In this document: positions 16,395 through 25,132 of the stretch, in pieces
How the letters are laid out: each line of letters starts with the position of its first letter
Position numbering within the stretch: the first letter of the stretch is position 1
Assembly (NCBI GenBank): GCA_046153945.1
Contig: JBJXFF010000084.1
Coordinates: forward strand, 1 to 64,000
Reading direction: 5' to 3'
Length of the DNA stretch: 64,000 bases
Source of the DNA: SXOA01 sp046153945
Lineage (GTDB): Bacteria > Planctomycetota > Planctomycetia > Pirellulales > Pirellulaceae
Notes under the pieces: model-generated
Told to the model about the DNA's origin: nothing
Seen by the model: only the letters and a program-made list of their open reading frames with translations
Databases searched by the model: none
Made by a program: the position numbers and the translations under genes

Positions 16395-17159
16395 TCACTT
16401 CAGCGGGTGTTTTTCAAAGAAGTCCCAGATCTGGCCGTTGATTTTAGCATCCACGGCCCAGAAATGGTTGAGGCCGGGGACTTCGACGTACTTGACCTCG
16501 TGCTTCTCTCGCTGGTATTTGTCCCGATTCTCGCGGGCGAACCTCACGTCGAGCAGCCGGTCCTTGTCGCCGTGGACAATCATCACGGGAAACTTCCGCT
16601 CCGCGTTGATCCCCAGCAGCGTTTGTAAACCGAGCGGCCCGGAGTGGGAGCAGACGGCCGCGACTTTGGTGCTCCGCTCCTTGCCGACCAAGTGGGCGAA
16701 ATAGCCGCCGTTAGACATGCCAACGACATAGATGCGATTCGCATCCACTTCGTATTTGGCGGAAATCTCGGCGAGAAGGGCATCGAAGAAGGCGAGGTCG
16801 GCGGTGACCTTCTTCGGTTCGAGCCCCCAACTCCGGCCGATGGCTTCGGGATAGACCAGGATGAATTTCTTATCCGCCGCCAGGTCATCCAGCTTCGTAT
16901 AGCGCGGCATCACCTTTCTGCTGTCGATTCCCATGCCGTGGAAGGCGACGACGAGCGGGGCCGGCTTCTTAAGATCCACCGATTTTGGAACGACCAGGCG
17001 ATACAGCCGCTCTTGGTCGCTGACTTTGAGCCTTTCGTCAACGAACGTGCTGTGCGTGCCAGTCTTGGTGGCTTTCTTTTCCTCGGCGGCGCCAACGAGT
17101 GTCACCGACAGCAAATAGACGAATGTGAAGGAGCACGCGAGTCGGCGAAGAACGTTCAT
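16395..17159 (-). CDS. Secreted PHB-depolymerase-like esterase
   Basis: 254 aa with a signal peptide (cleavage near LVGAAEE). The alpha/beta hydrolase core has PAPLVVAFHGMG for the oxyanion strand, nucleophile elbow GMSNGG with Ser149, VHGDKDRLLDV with the likely acid, and VPGLNHFW with the catalytic His. This matches the LpqC/poly-hydroxybutyrate depolymerase and feruloyl-esterase-like family, which cleaves short esters outside the cytoplasm. The start is only 4 bp downstream of the PPC-protein stop and the stop is 19 bp before the TIM-barrel start, a tight operon. Confidence 0.85.
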   Translation of the reverse strand: MNVLRRLACSFTFVYLLSVTLVGAAEEKKATKTGTHSTFVDERLKVSDQERLYRLVVPKSVDLKKPAPLVVAFHGMGIDSRKVMPRYTKLDDLAADKKFILVYPEAIGRSWGLEPKKVTADLAFFDALLAEISAKYEVDANRIYVVGMSNGGYFAHLVGKERSTKVAAVCSHSGPLGLQTLLGINAERKFPVMIVHGDKDRLLDVRFARENRDKYQREKHEVKYVEVPGLNHFWAVDAKINGQIWDFFEKHPLK

Positions 17160-17163
17160 GGAA

Positions 17164-19497
17164 TCACTTGATGACGACCGTCACCGTCGTCTCCGAAATC
17201 ACCGGCCACTTCCCGTCTTTCAGAGCGGTGGCGCGGACTTTGAAAGTCTGCTCGCCCGCCAGCCGCGGGTCATTGGCCAGGCGGATACGGAAGGTCGCTT
17301 CCGACTTGTCCGATGACAACACAATGAGCTCCGAGGTCGCCAACCCCTCAGGTAATTCGCCCGGAACTAGCTCCAATTTGACTTCTTCCCGCAATTCCGC
17401 AGCTCTCGATAACTGTAAGAGGATGACGAGTTCGCTTCCGGCAGCAGCAGTGTATTCGCCAGCCGCATGGGCCAGCTTCATGTAGGCCCCTTCCGGCAGA
17501 ATGCCGATGCGCAGCTCCTGCCGCTGCAGCAGCGTCCGCTTGTTCCCTTTGGGATCGGCCACTTGCACTCGGCCGTTCAAAATCATGCGGCTGGACTTGG
17601 TGGTCTCCATCCACTCGGGGACGAAGATGGGGTATTCGACCTTGGTCGCCGACGGCGGCACGGAGAACTCGTCGCTCGCCAGTCCCTGCCGGTGCCGCTG
17701 CTGCTTGGCGGTCATCTCCAGGACAACTTCCCCCTGATACCCTTCCAGCCGGTCGATGAAAACCGGAGCCAAAAACGTGCTCCCCCGGCGGACCTTGCGG
17801 ACGTCGTCGAGCCCTTCGGGGGTGATCTTGAGCCGAGGCTTCATGGTTGTCGCCATCAAGATTTTTGCGTCCCGCGTGATGACTCTTCCGGCCACATTCG
17901 CCGTGAGAGTTACAGTGGCAAGCGAGGCACTTGCCGGAGCATCGGCAGCAAGGGTGAGATCGACCGCCAATGCCGCTTGATCGGCAGGGATGACCATCGT
18001 TGGTGGCGCGGTCACTCCGGCTGGGAGGCCACTGATGGCAATCGTCACCGGCTCCTTGAAACCCGACAGCCGCACGATGGGGACCGGCAGCTTGAGCGGC
18101 GCACCAAGCGGGATATGGAGCTGCGTGGGGAGCGTAAGCGTGAAATCTTCCCTCTGCGGCTCAATGGCCAGCCGGTAATTCGCCCCGCGACTGCCGCTGA
18201 AGCCGCTTTTGTCACTGACGACGATCTTGTACGCGCCATCGGCGGGAGCCGCGAAGAGGAGCAGCGGGTCGGTGGAAGTTGGCTGATCGTCCACGGTGGC
18301 AATCTGTTTGCCGTCGGGGCCCAGAATGCTCAGTTCCAGATCGAGCGGCGAGCCGAAGCTGCTGGCATCGGCGGCAATCTTCCACTTCTCGTCCTTCTTG
18401 AGAGTCACCGCGTAAGTTTCCGAGCCGAAGCGTGTTTCAATGCCACTGGTCGCGGCGAATGGTAGCGCGCCAATCGGCATTTCGGCGCCACCCGCCGGCT
18501 TCACTTGCTCGGCGAGATCGCTAACGAGCAGAGTCACTGGCGGAGCAATGCCGTGCGGCGTTTCCAGTTTGTACTGGAACGACGCAGCAGCAGCATCCGC
18601 AGGAAAGGCCACATCCTTGCTAACCGTCTCCACAACCGCGGCACCGGTGGCGACTCCAATCCCGATAAAGTCAATCTTCTGCGTCGTCCCCCGTTTTCCT
18701 GCCGCCGGATACGTAGCCAGCACTCGTGGTCCGCGAGTGATGGCCAGCCGATAGACGTACGAGAAATCGCCGCCGAAGTCGAGGTCGTGGATGCTGATCG
18801 TGTATTTCCCGCCAGCGGTCACCGCAAACGTTGTGGCCAGGTCGCGCCCCTGAGTGTCCGCCAGATCGACGAGCACCTTTCCGGCAGCATCGCGGACTTG
18901 CAGCATGCCGTTGAGCTGCATTCCGGCCACCGGAGCGACGAGCTGTCGAGCAAAAAGCTCAATCGTGACGAGACCCGCCTGCGGCGTGGTGAATTCGTAG
19001 CGGTCGATTTCTTCAATCTTGCGAATCTGGCCATTCACCGTGATTGGCAGCGCGGCGAGTACCTGTGCCCCCTTACGTTTGCCATCCTCGACAATCTCCG
19101 GCGCTGCACCAACGTGGATAAAGCCGGGAGGAGACGCACCGTTGGCGTTGGCGACCTGCCACTTGATGAGACCTGGCGGCACATCGGCTGGAATCGTCAG
19201 CCGGGCGGGAAACTCTCGCGGCAGTGGCCAGGCGTAGCCGCGGCCTTTGGCTTCGAACCAGTACGGCGGTTCGGGAACGAGGACGGGGGACGACGGGCCG
19301 ATGATCTCCACCTTGATCCGCGGGTCATGCACAAAAATCTGCATGTCCGGCGTCCAGTCATACCCCCCCAGCTTCACCTCCACCGTCTGCCCCGCCTGCC
19401 CACCGGCCGGATGCATATAGCCAATCTCTGGCGCAAGTTGAGCGCTGGCGGAGTGCGCACCAAGCAGCAGGACGAGGATCAGGAGGGAACGCTTCAT
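17164..19497 (-). CDS. Secreted PPC-domain protein, first of two in the window
   Basis: 777 aa from ATG at 19497 (MKRSLLILVLLLGAHSASAQ is a signal peptide); an ATG at 19536 would add 13 residues (MNQNPSK) and neither has a strong ribosome binding site. The body is beta-rich: an Ig-like start (GYMHPAGGQAGQTVEVKLGG), then pre-peptidase C-terminal-like modules (DRYEFTTPQAGLVTIELFARQL; YKIVVSDKSGFSG) and further Ig-like repeats. No catalytic domain was seen. It resembles planctomycete cell-surface proteins and is related in style to the 58603-60735 product. It heads the six-gene block. The upstream region carries RTGAATCA octamers. Confidence 0.83.
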   Translation of the reverse strand: MKRSLLILVLLLGAHSASAQLAPEIGYMHPAGGQAGQTVEVKLGGYDWTPDMQIFVHDPRIKVEIIGPSSPVLVPEPPYWFEAKGRGYAWPLPREFPARLTIPADVPPGLIKWQVANANGASPPGFIHVGAAPEIVEDGKRKGAQVLAALPITVNGQIRKIEEIDRYEFTTPQAGLVTIELFARQLVAPVAGMQLNGMLQVRDAAGKVLVDLADTQGRDLATTFAVTAGGKYTISIHDLDFGGDFSYVYRLAITRGPRVLATYPAAGKRGTTQKIDFIGIGVATGAAVVETVSKDVAFPADAAAASFQYKLETPHGIAPPVTLLVSDLAEQVKPAGGAEMPIGALPFAATSGIETRFGSETYAVTLKKDEKWKIAADASSFGSPLDLELSILGPDGKQIATVDDQPTSTDPLLLFAAPADGAYKIVVSDKSGFSGSRGANYRLAIEPQREDFTLTLPTQLHIPLGAPLKLPVPIVRLSGFKEPVTIAISGLPAGVTAPPTMVIPADQAALAVDLTLAADAPASASLATVTLTANVAGRVITRDAKILMATTMKPRLKITPEGLDDVRKVRRGSTFLAPVFIDRLEGYQGEVVLEMTAKQQRHRQGLASDEFSVPPSATKVEYPIFVPEWMETTKSSRMILNGRVQVADPKGNKRTLLQRQELRIGILPEGAYMKLAHAAGEYTAAAGSELVILLQLSRAAELREEVKLELVPGELPEGLATSELIVLSSDKSEATFRIRLANDPRLAGEQTFKVRATALKDGKWPVISETTVTVVIK

Positions 19498-19967
19498 AAC
19501 CGCCGATAACCACCATTTGGAAGGGTTTTGATTCATAGATTCAAGTATACCTGCGCACCAGACTTACGGCGACATGAATCACCGCAAGTCATTAAGCGGC
19601 TGTCAGTTGGCACGATTCTCCGTGACGCAAGTCTGTTTCACGTGCGTTAAAAGTGATGGTTTTTGATTCACAAAAATATCCTCCGATTATAACCTGTTTT
19701 TACAGACTTGATTAGTCAAAAAACGCCGTTCACGGAACTCCCTGGCAACCTCGGATTGCCCCACATAGGCGCGCACCGGAAGCCCGAGCTCCATGCAACC
19801 TATACTATACAGTTGTTTCAATAGAGTCAAGCCCGGAGTGAAATATTCATCCCGGTCGAGATCGGTAGCCCCAGGCCTTCGTAACTGGAGACTCGATTGC
19901 CGCCGTGTTAACATAATCGGCTGACGCTCCCCGGCGTTTGCCTGCTTCTTCAGCCGCATCGCGTAGC
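19498..19967. other. 470-bp AT-rich gene-less stretch before the kinase gene
   Basis: Between the divergent PPC and kinase starts. It contains three RTGAATCA octamers (listed separately) and an AT-rich part around 19640-19700 that could hold promoters for both directions. An open frame at 19687-19959 on the minus strand has no convincing start or family. No RNA gene was recognised. Confidence 0.6.
19529..19670. promoter_or_regulatory. RTGAATCA octamer cluster A
   Basis: Three copies of the heptamer TGAATCA at 19529-19535 (minus), 19575-19581 (plus) and 19664-19670 (minus), each preceded by A or G on the strand in which it reads TGAATCA. The first one directly follows the first base of the alternative PPC start, giving ATGAATCA. 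A near match lies at 19537-19543. The clustering is seen; any binding role is inference. Confidence 0.4.
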
Positions 19968-22900
19968 ATGGACAAGTCCCCCCAAAATCCGGCCGCGCTC
20001 AAAGATGCCAGGGGAGATTCCGCGGCCCCTACGCCCCCCGTCAGCTTTGCCGCCACTGCGACGTTTCAGCCGCCGCGTCAGCAGGACGAGTCGCAGGTCG
20101 CGACGTGCGAGCTTCCCGCCCGGTACCGGGTCATCGGCGAAATCGGCAAGGGGGGGATGGGGGTAGTGCTGCGAGCAATGGACCTCGATATCCAGCGGCA
20201 TCTGGCGGTGAAAGTGACTCGGCACACGGGCGATCCCGCGGCCGACGAACGGCTGCGAGAGGAGTCCCGGATCACCGGGCAGCTCCAGCATCCAGGGATT
20301 CCTCCCGTCCATGAGATCGGCCGGCTGACGGACGGCAGGCCGTTCTTCAGCATGAAGCTCATCGAAGGACGGACGCTCGCCGAATTGCTCAAGGAGCGAT
20401 CCAGCCCAGAGGCCGATCTTCCCCGCTGGATCAAGTTGTTCGAGCAAGTCGCCCAGACACTGGCATATGCCCATTCGCAGAGAGTCATTCATCGGGATCT
20501 CAAGCCGCTGAACATCATGGTCGGTCCGTTTGGCGAAGTGCAGGTCATGGACTGGGGACTGGCCCGGCGGCTTACCATTCCCCAAAATCTTCCTGCCACG
20601 ACGGCCAAACTTTCGTCCCCCGCTGCCCCGATCGAAGTTGCGCCGTCGCAGCATGCCCAGTCAGCGGAAACGCAGCCGCTGCCGGCCGAGACCGACCGCG
20701 ATCGCCGAACGCAGGAAGGGGACGTGCTGGGAACTCCCGCCTACATGCCCCCCGAGCAAGCCCGCGGCGAGCAGCATCTGGTGAACGAGCGGTGTGACGT
20801 CTTTGCCTTGGGAGCCATTCTCTGCGAGCTGCTCACCGGCCAGCCCCCCTATGTCTCGCGCAAGGAGCAGAGCAGCTTTGAACAAGCGGTTCGGGCAGAC
20901 CTGGAAGGAGCGTTTCGCAGACTGGATGCAAGCGGTGCCGACCCGGAACTAGTGTCGCTTGCCAAAATATGCCTCGCCCCCGACCTCGCCGGCCGTCCGG
21001 CAAGCGCTGCCCAGGTCGCGGAGCAAGTCACCGGCTATCTCACTTCCGTGCAGGACCGTCTCCACGCAGCCGAACTCGCCAGCGCCGCCGCGCAGGCCAA
21101 AGCCGGGGAAGAGCGGAAGCGCCGCCGCGTCACGCTGGCGCTGGCGGCCACGGCATTGCTGCTGATTGGGGGCACCAGCCTCGCGGCAGTGGTCTACCGC
21201 CAGCAACAGGCGGAAACGGCCATTCGCCGGGAGCAAACCGAGCGGGACGTAACTTCCGCGCTGACGGAGGGAAAAGCAACCTTGGATGCCGTCGACCGCG
21301 AGCTCTTCGACCGGCTCAGCTATCAGGCCCTTGTCGGGGAAAACGCGCGCTGGATGGCCGCCCTCGGCTCCGCGGACTCTTCGCTCAAACGGGCCAGAAG
21401 CTTGCTCGACTCCGCACCCCCGGGAATCAGTCCAAGTCTCTCGCCCGAGCTGCTCAACTTCGCTGCTCGACTGGAAGACGGTCAGAAAAATCGCCGCCTC
21501 GCCCAGCGTCTGGAAAACATTCGGCTGGAGAATTCGTCGCTGGCCAAGGACGGCGCGAGCGTCGGCCTGGAGACGCCCAAGTATTTTGCCGCGTTCCTCG
21601 AAGCGGGACTCGACATGAAACAGGAGGAGCCGGCGGCGCTCGGAGCGAAGATCCGCAACTCCCTTCTCCGCTGGCCGCTGGTCGCCGCCCTCGACCATTG
21701 GTCGGGCGTGCGCGTCCCCGCCGAACGCCAAGAATTCAATTCCCGTCTCCTTCAGATTGCCCGGGCTGCCGATCCCGATCCCTGGCGGGACCGCTTTCGC
21801 AATTTGCAGGTCCGCTTCGACCCGGCGGCCCTGGCCAAGATGGCGGCGGAGCCCGAAGTGGCCCAGCAGTCCCCGCAGATCATCGATGCCCTGGCGGCGG
21901 CTCTGCACCGAGCGGGAGGGGACGCCATGCCGCTGCTCCGCTCCGCGTCGGTGCGCTACCCCCGCGACTTCTGGATTCAGTTCGACGCCGGGATTGGGGC
22001 CAAAACTCCCGCGGAGCAAGCCAGCTACTTCCGCGCCGCTACGACGCTTCGCCCCGAGGCCAGCATCGCCTACAACAACCTCGCGAACGCCCTCACCAGC
22101 CTGAGGCAGTTCAAACTTGCCGAGGACTGCTGCCTGAAGGCCATCGAGCTTGAGCCGGCGTATGCGGTTCCCAAATACAACTTGGGCCTCCTTTACATGG
22201 ACCAGAAGTTGTACCCCCAGGCCATCGCGCAGTTCGAAAAGATGCTCGCGCTGAATCCCCAGGGGGAGACGGCGGCTTGGGCCCACACAGCCATCGGCAT
22301 TTGCCTGATGGAGCAGGACCGCACGAAGGAGGCCCTCGCGCGCTACCACAAGGCCATTGAAGTGAACCCCGCTTACAACCTTCCCTACAACAATCTCGGG
22401 CTCTGGAATGTCCGAGAAGAAAACATGGAGGAGGCGGTCAGGCTGTTCGAGAAGTCTTTGCAGCTCAATCGCAAATATGCTCCCTCGTATTGCAATCTCG
22501 GATATTGCTTGCAAAAGCAGGGCAAGGTCGAGGAAGCGATGCGGCTCTATCAGCAGGCGCTCGCCATTTCGCCCCAGCTCTTTCTGGCCCACTACCACAT
22601 GGGAAATGCCTGGCGGGCTCAGAACAGAATCGACGAGGCACTCGTCAGCTATCGCCGGGCATTGCAAGGAGAACAGCCCAGCGCGGTGATGCTCAGCAAC
22701 CTCGGCTCGATGTTTCACGACCTCAAGCAGACGCAAGATGCGCTGGCGGCCTGTCGCTTGTCGATTGAATTGGACCCGAGCCTGCCGATGGCCTATCACA
22801 ATCTGGGAGTCGTCCTGCAAAGCCAGCGCCAGCACGAGCCGGCTTTGACCGCGCTCCGCAAGGCTTTGGAAATCGATCCCAAATATGCTTCAGCTCAGTT

Positions 22901-23852
22901 CAACATCGGCTGCGTCCTCTATTCGCAGCGCAAAGTGGATGAGGCCGTGGCGGCATTCGAGAAGGTGCTGCAAATCGATCCCAAATACAACGTCTACAAC
23001 AATCTGGCCGTGGCCCTGCAAGCGAAAGGGCGGCTCGAAGAGGCGGTGGCCGCGTATCGCCAGGGCATCGTTCTGTTGCCGAAGGACGCGACCCTGCACG
23101 ACAATCTGGGGCAGGCCCTTTACGGACAATTAAAATTCGCTGAGGCCGCGGCGGCCTATAAAAAAGCTCTCGAGATCAATCCGGCAGGGGCCTCGACGCA
23201 CTACAACCTGGGGCTCGCCGAGGTGAAGCTAGGCCTGTTTGCCGACGCCCTGGCCAGTTTTCAAAAGGCCCATGAGCTCGGCTCGAAGCAGCCGGGCTGG
23301 AGTCTCCGGTCGGGACCCTGGGTGCTGGATTGCCAGCGGCTGCTCGCTCTGGAAAAGGATGGCGAGGCCCGCTCGCGGATTGCCGCCCAGGCCACAGACG
23401 CAGTCGAGCATCTGTCGCTGGGCAATCTCTCGCAGATGTACCGGAAGGCATATGCCTCCGCTGCCCGGTTTTACGCCAGCGCCTTTGCCGCGGATCCCCC
23501 GCTCCTCACCACGCCCAATTCCCGTTTCAATGCCGCTTGCGCCGCCAGCCTGGCCGCGGAAGGAAAAGGAAGCGATGCCGCGGGAGTTACCGAGGAAGAA
23601 AAAGCCCGCTTTCGCCAGCTTGCTCGAGGCTGGCTGCGGCAAGAGTCCGCCGCGTGGAAAACGCAGCTTGAAAGCAGCAACCCCGCAGCCCAGAGCGCCG
23701 CCAAAGCCATGGTCCAGCTTTCGCTAACCGACAGCGACCTGGCCGTACTCCGCGACGAGCCCCTCCTCGAGCAACTTCCCCCCGCCGAACAAGCGGACTG
23801 CCGGTCCCTGTGGGCCGAGATTCGTGGGCTGCTCAAAGGCGTTAGTCCTTAA
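19968..23852 (+). CDS. Membrane Ser/Thr protein kinase with C-terminal TPR array
   Basis: 1294 aa from ATG at 19968; a TTG 30 bp upstream is less likely. Kinase domain residues about 53-360: glycine loop GKGGMGVV (60-67), Lys82, HRDLKPLN with Asp177, DWG (195-197) replacing DFG as in many planctomycete kinases, and an insert rich in Ala/Pro/Gln before GTPAYMPPEQ (255-264). A single membrane span lies at about 388-410. After a linker, about ten or eleven TPRs run from about residue 680 to 1110 (AYNNLANAL, YNLGLLYMDQ, YHNLGVVLQSQ and others). The kinase would sit in the cytoplasm with the TPR part beyond the membrane. The ligand or target is unknown. Confidence 0.92.
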   Translation: MDKSPQNPAALKDARGDSAAPTPPVSFAATATFQPPRQQDESQVATCELPARYRVIGEIGKGGMGVVLRAMDLDIQRHLAVKVTRHTGDPAADERLREESRITGQLQHPGIPPVHEIGRLTDGRPFFSMKLIEGRTLAELLKERSSPEADLPRWIKLFEQVAQTLAYAHSQRVIHRDLKPLNIMVGPFGEVQVMDWGLARRLTIPQNLPATTAKLSSPAAPIEVAPSQHAQSAETQPLPAETDRDRRTQEGDVLGTPAYMPPEQARGEQHLVNERCDVFALGAILCELLTGQPPYVSRKEQSSFEQAVRADLEGAFRRLDASGADPELVSLAKICLAPDLAGRPASAAQVAEQVTGYLTSVQDRLHAAELASAAAQAKAGEERKRRRVTLALAATALLLIGGTSLAAVVYRQQQAETAIRREQTERDVTSALTEGKATLDAVDRELFDRLSYQALVGENARWMAALGSADSSLKRARSLLDSAPPGISPSLSPELLNFAARLEDGQKNRRLAQRLENIRLENSSLAKDGASVGLETPKYFAAFLEAGLDMKQEEPAALGAKIRNSLLRWPLVAALDHWSGVRVPAERQEFNSRLLQIARAADPDPWRDRFRNLQVRFDPAALAKMAAEPEVAQQSPQIIDALAAALHRAGGDAMPLLRSASVRYPRDFWIQFDAGIGAKTPAEQASYFRAATTLRPEASIAYNNLANALTSLRQFKLAEDCCLKAIELEPAYAVPKYNLGLLYMDQKLYPQAIAQFEKMLALNPQGETAAWAHTAIGICLMEQDRTKEALARYHKAIEVNPAYNLPYNNLGLWNVREENMEEAVRLFEKSLQLNRKYAPSYCNLGYCLQKQGKVEEAMRLYQQALAISPQLFLAHYHMGNAWRAQNRIDEALVSYRRALQGEQPSAVMLSNLGSMFHDLKQTQDALAACRLSIELDPSLPMAYHNLGVVLQSQRQHEPALTALRKALEIDPKYASAQFNIGCVLYSQRKVDEAVAAFEKVLQIDPKYNVYNNLAVALQAKGRLEEAVAAYRQGIVLLPKDATLHDNLGQALYGQLKFAEAAAAYKKALEINPAGASTHYNLGLAEVKLGLFADALASFQKAHELGSKQPGWSLRSGPWVLDCQRLLALEKDGEARSRIAAQATDAVEHLSLGNLSQMYRKAYASAARFYASAFAADPPLLTTPNSRFNAACAASLAAEGKGSDAAGVTEEEKARFRQLARGWLRQESAAWKTQLESSNPAAQSAAKAMVQLSLTDSDLAVLRDEPLLEQLPPAEQADCRSLWAEIRGLLKGVSP

Positions 23853-23903
23853 AGACTGCTGCATCTAAGGCTCGCCTACCGCCGTTCGGCGCGGTTAGCC
23901 GAC

Positions 23904-23919
23904 CCCGCCCATAGGCGGG
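23904..23919. repeat. GC-rich hairpin, possible terminator or dispersed repeat
   Basis: CCCGCC, loop CATA, GGCGGG, about 50 bp after the kinase stop. There is no T-run after it on either strand, so a dispersed planctomycete repeat is at least as likely as a terminator. Confidence 0.4.
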
Positions 23920-24071
23920 CTGAACGCAGGCCTCCTCCCAGCCCGCAAAGGTCCAACCCTGCGCTGCGGCTTGAGTTTTTGGCTGACCCTTCATGCGGGC
24001 GCAGTATCAAACGATTGACCAGATGAAGTACTCCAGAGACCTTGAACCATGAATGGGGCCACGGCCCGCCA

Positions 24072-24113
24072 AAGTAGGCCGACAATCCTCTGTCGAGCCC
24101 TGATGGTTAGACG
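24072..24113 (+). repeat. Covarying hairpin repeat, copy 1
   Basis: Hairpin 24077-24099: GGC, CGACA, loop ATCCTC, TGTCG, bulged A, GCC. The flanks AAGTAG and CTGATGGTT are shared with the other copies at 61378-61421, 61529-61551 and 62331-62353. The stem sequence differs between copies but pairing is kept. Confidence 0.7.
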
Positions 24114-24194
24114 TCTTTACGGGAAAGTTGTCGAGCGGCGCTCCAGGGTGAGAACAGGGATTGGGCGCGATGGGATTTGTATTCGCCATTCAAT

Positions 24195-25073
24195 CTACTT
24201 CTTCAGATGCTTTTCAAAGAATTCCAGCATCGCCTTTTCCGCCTTCACCGCGTCATCTCCCTTGAACCCGTGGCCGGCCCCTTCCAGCGTTAGCAGCTCG
24301 ACCTCCACCTCCGCTGCTTGCAGCTTATCGTGGATCCAGGTGGCCTGCTCGTAGGCGACGTAGGGATCCTTCGTGCCGTGAATCAGCAGCGTGGGGGCGG
24401 CAGTGGGCGTGACCCAGTAGAGCGGGCTGGCGATGATGTGCTTCTTGTGTTCCTTCGTGGCATCGCCGCCGAGCCAGAGCGGAAGAACCTCGGCCGCATC
24501 CACGCTCTTTCCATAGGACTTCGTCAGGTCGCTGGGGCCGTAATAATTGACCACGCAGGCCACGCGGCTGGACTGCTCCGGATTGCCGCCGGTTCCTTCG
24601 AGCGACTTCACATCACCCGTCACTCCAAGATATTGCACGAGATGTCCACCGGCGGAATCGCCGACCACTCCAATCCGCTCCGGATCGACATGATATTTCG
24701 CCGCATTCGCCTTGAGCCAGCGGACCGCCGCCTTCACATCATGGACCGCCGCGGGAAACTGATGCTTGGGGGCCAAACGGTAGGTGACCGTCACCGCCAC
24801 GTAATCCTTCTCCGCCAGTTGCTTGCAGAGTCCGTCCCAGCGTTCCCGCTTTCCCGCTCGAAAGCCGCCACCGTGGATGCAAATCACCGCGGGAAGCTTC
24901 GCCCCTTCTTTCACTTCCTTAGGGCGGGCCAGGTTGAGTTGCAGATGCTCGTCGCCGGGACTGGTGTACTCGATTCCTTGCTCGAAAATGATCTCGCCGG
25001 CGCTCGCCGGGGTTGGGGCGAAACCGCAGGCGAAGGCGAGGGTGAAGGTGAGAGAGAGGAAACGTGCCTTCAT
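24195..25073 (-). CDS. Secreted BD-FAE/HSL-like esterase
   Basis: 292 aa with a signal peptide (cleavage near PASAGE). Alpha/beta hydrolase of the hormone-sensitive-lipase or BD-FAE type: oxyanion motif HGGGF (67-71), nucleophile elbow GDSAGG with Ser140, HGTKDPYV with the likely acid, and GAGHGF with the catalytic His. Such enzymes remove acetyl or feruloyl groups from plant or algal polysaccharides. It lies 59 bp downstream of a Gfo/Idh/MocA oxidoreductase gene and may be co-transcribed with it. Confidence 0.87.
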   Translation of the reverse strand: MKARFLSLTFTLAFACGFAPTPASAGEIIFEQGIEYTSPGDEHLQLNLARPKEVKEGAKLPAVICIHGGGFRAGKRERWDGLCKQLAEKDYVAVTVTYRLAPKHQFPAAVHDVKAAVRWLKANAAKYHVDPERIGVVGDSAGGHLVQYLGVTGDVKSLEGTGGNPEQSSRVACVVNYYGPSDLTKSYGKSVDAAEVLPLWLGGDATKEHKKHIIASPLYWVTPTAAPTLLIHGTKDPYVAYEQATWIHDKLQAAEVEVELLTLEGAGHGFKGDDAVKAEKAMLEFFEKHLKK

Positions 25074-25132
25074 GAGTTGATCTTTCTGAGTTGATGAGAG
25101 ACTGCAAAAACGGACGGGACAGGAGTCCCATC

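Larger units (their letters stand above)
23853..24194. other. 342-bp gene-less stretch made largely of repeat elements
   Basis: Between the convergent kinase and esterase genes. It holds a GC-rich hairpin (23904-23919) and one copy of the covarying hairpin repeat (24072-24113) whose 3' flank continues to resemble 61420-61460. No credible open frame: those present are short and made of repeat sequence. Confidence 0.6.

Noticed and set aside
19687..19959. A 90-codon minus-strand frame before the kinase.
   Set aside because: No ribosome binding site or family, and it overlaps the likely divergent promoters.
20949..22835. A 628-codon minus-strand frame.
   Set aside because: Antisense to the kinase/TPR gene and without recognisable domain or ribosome binding site.
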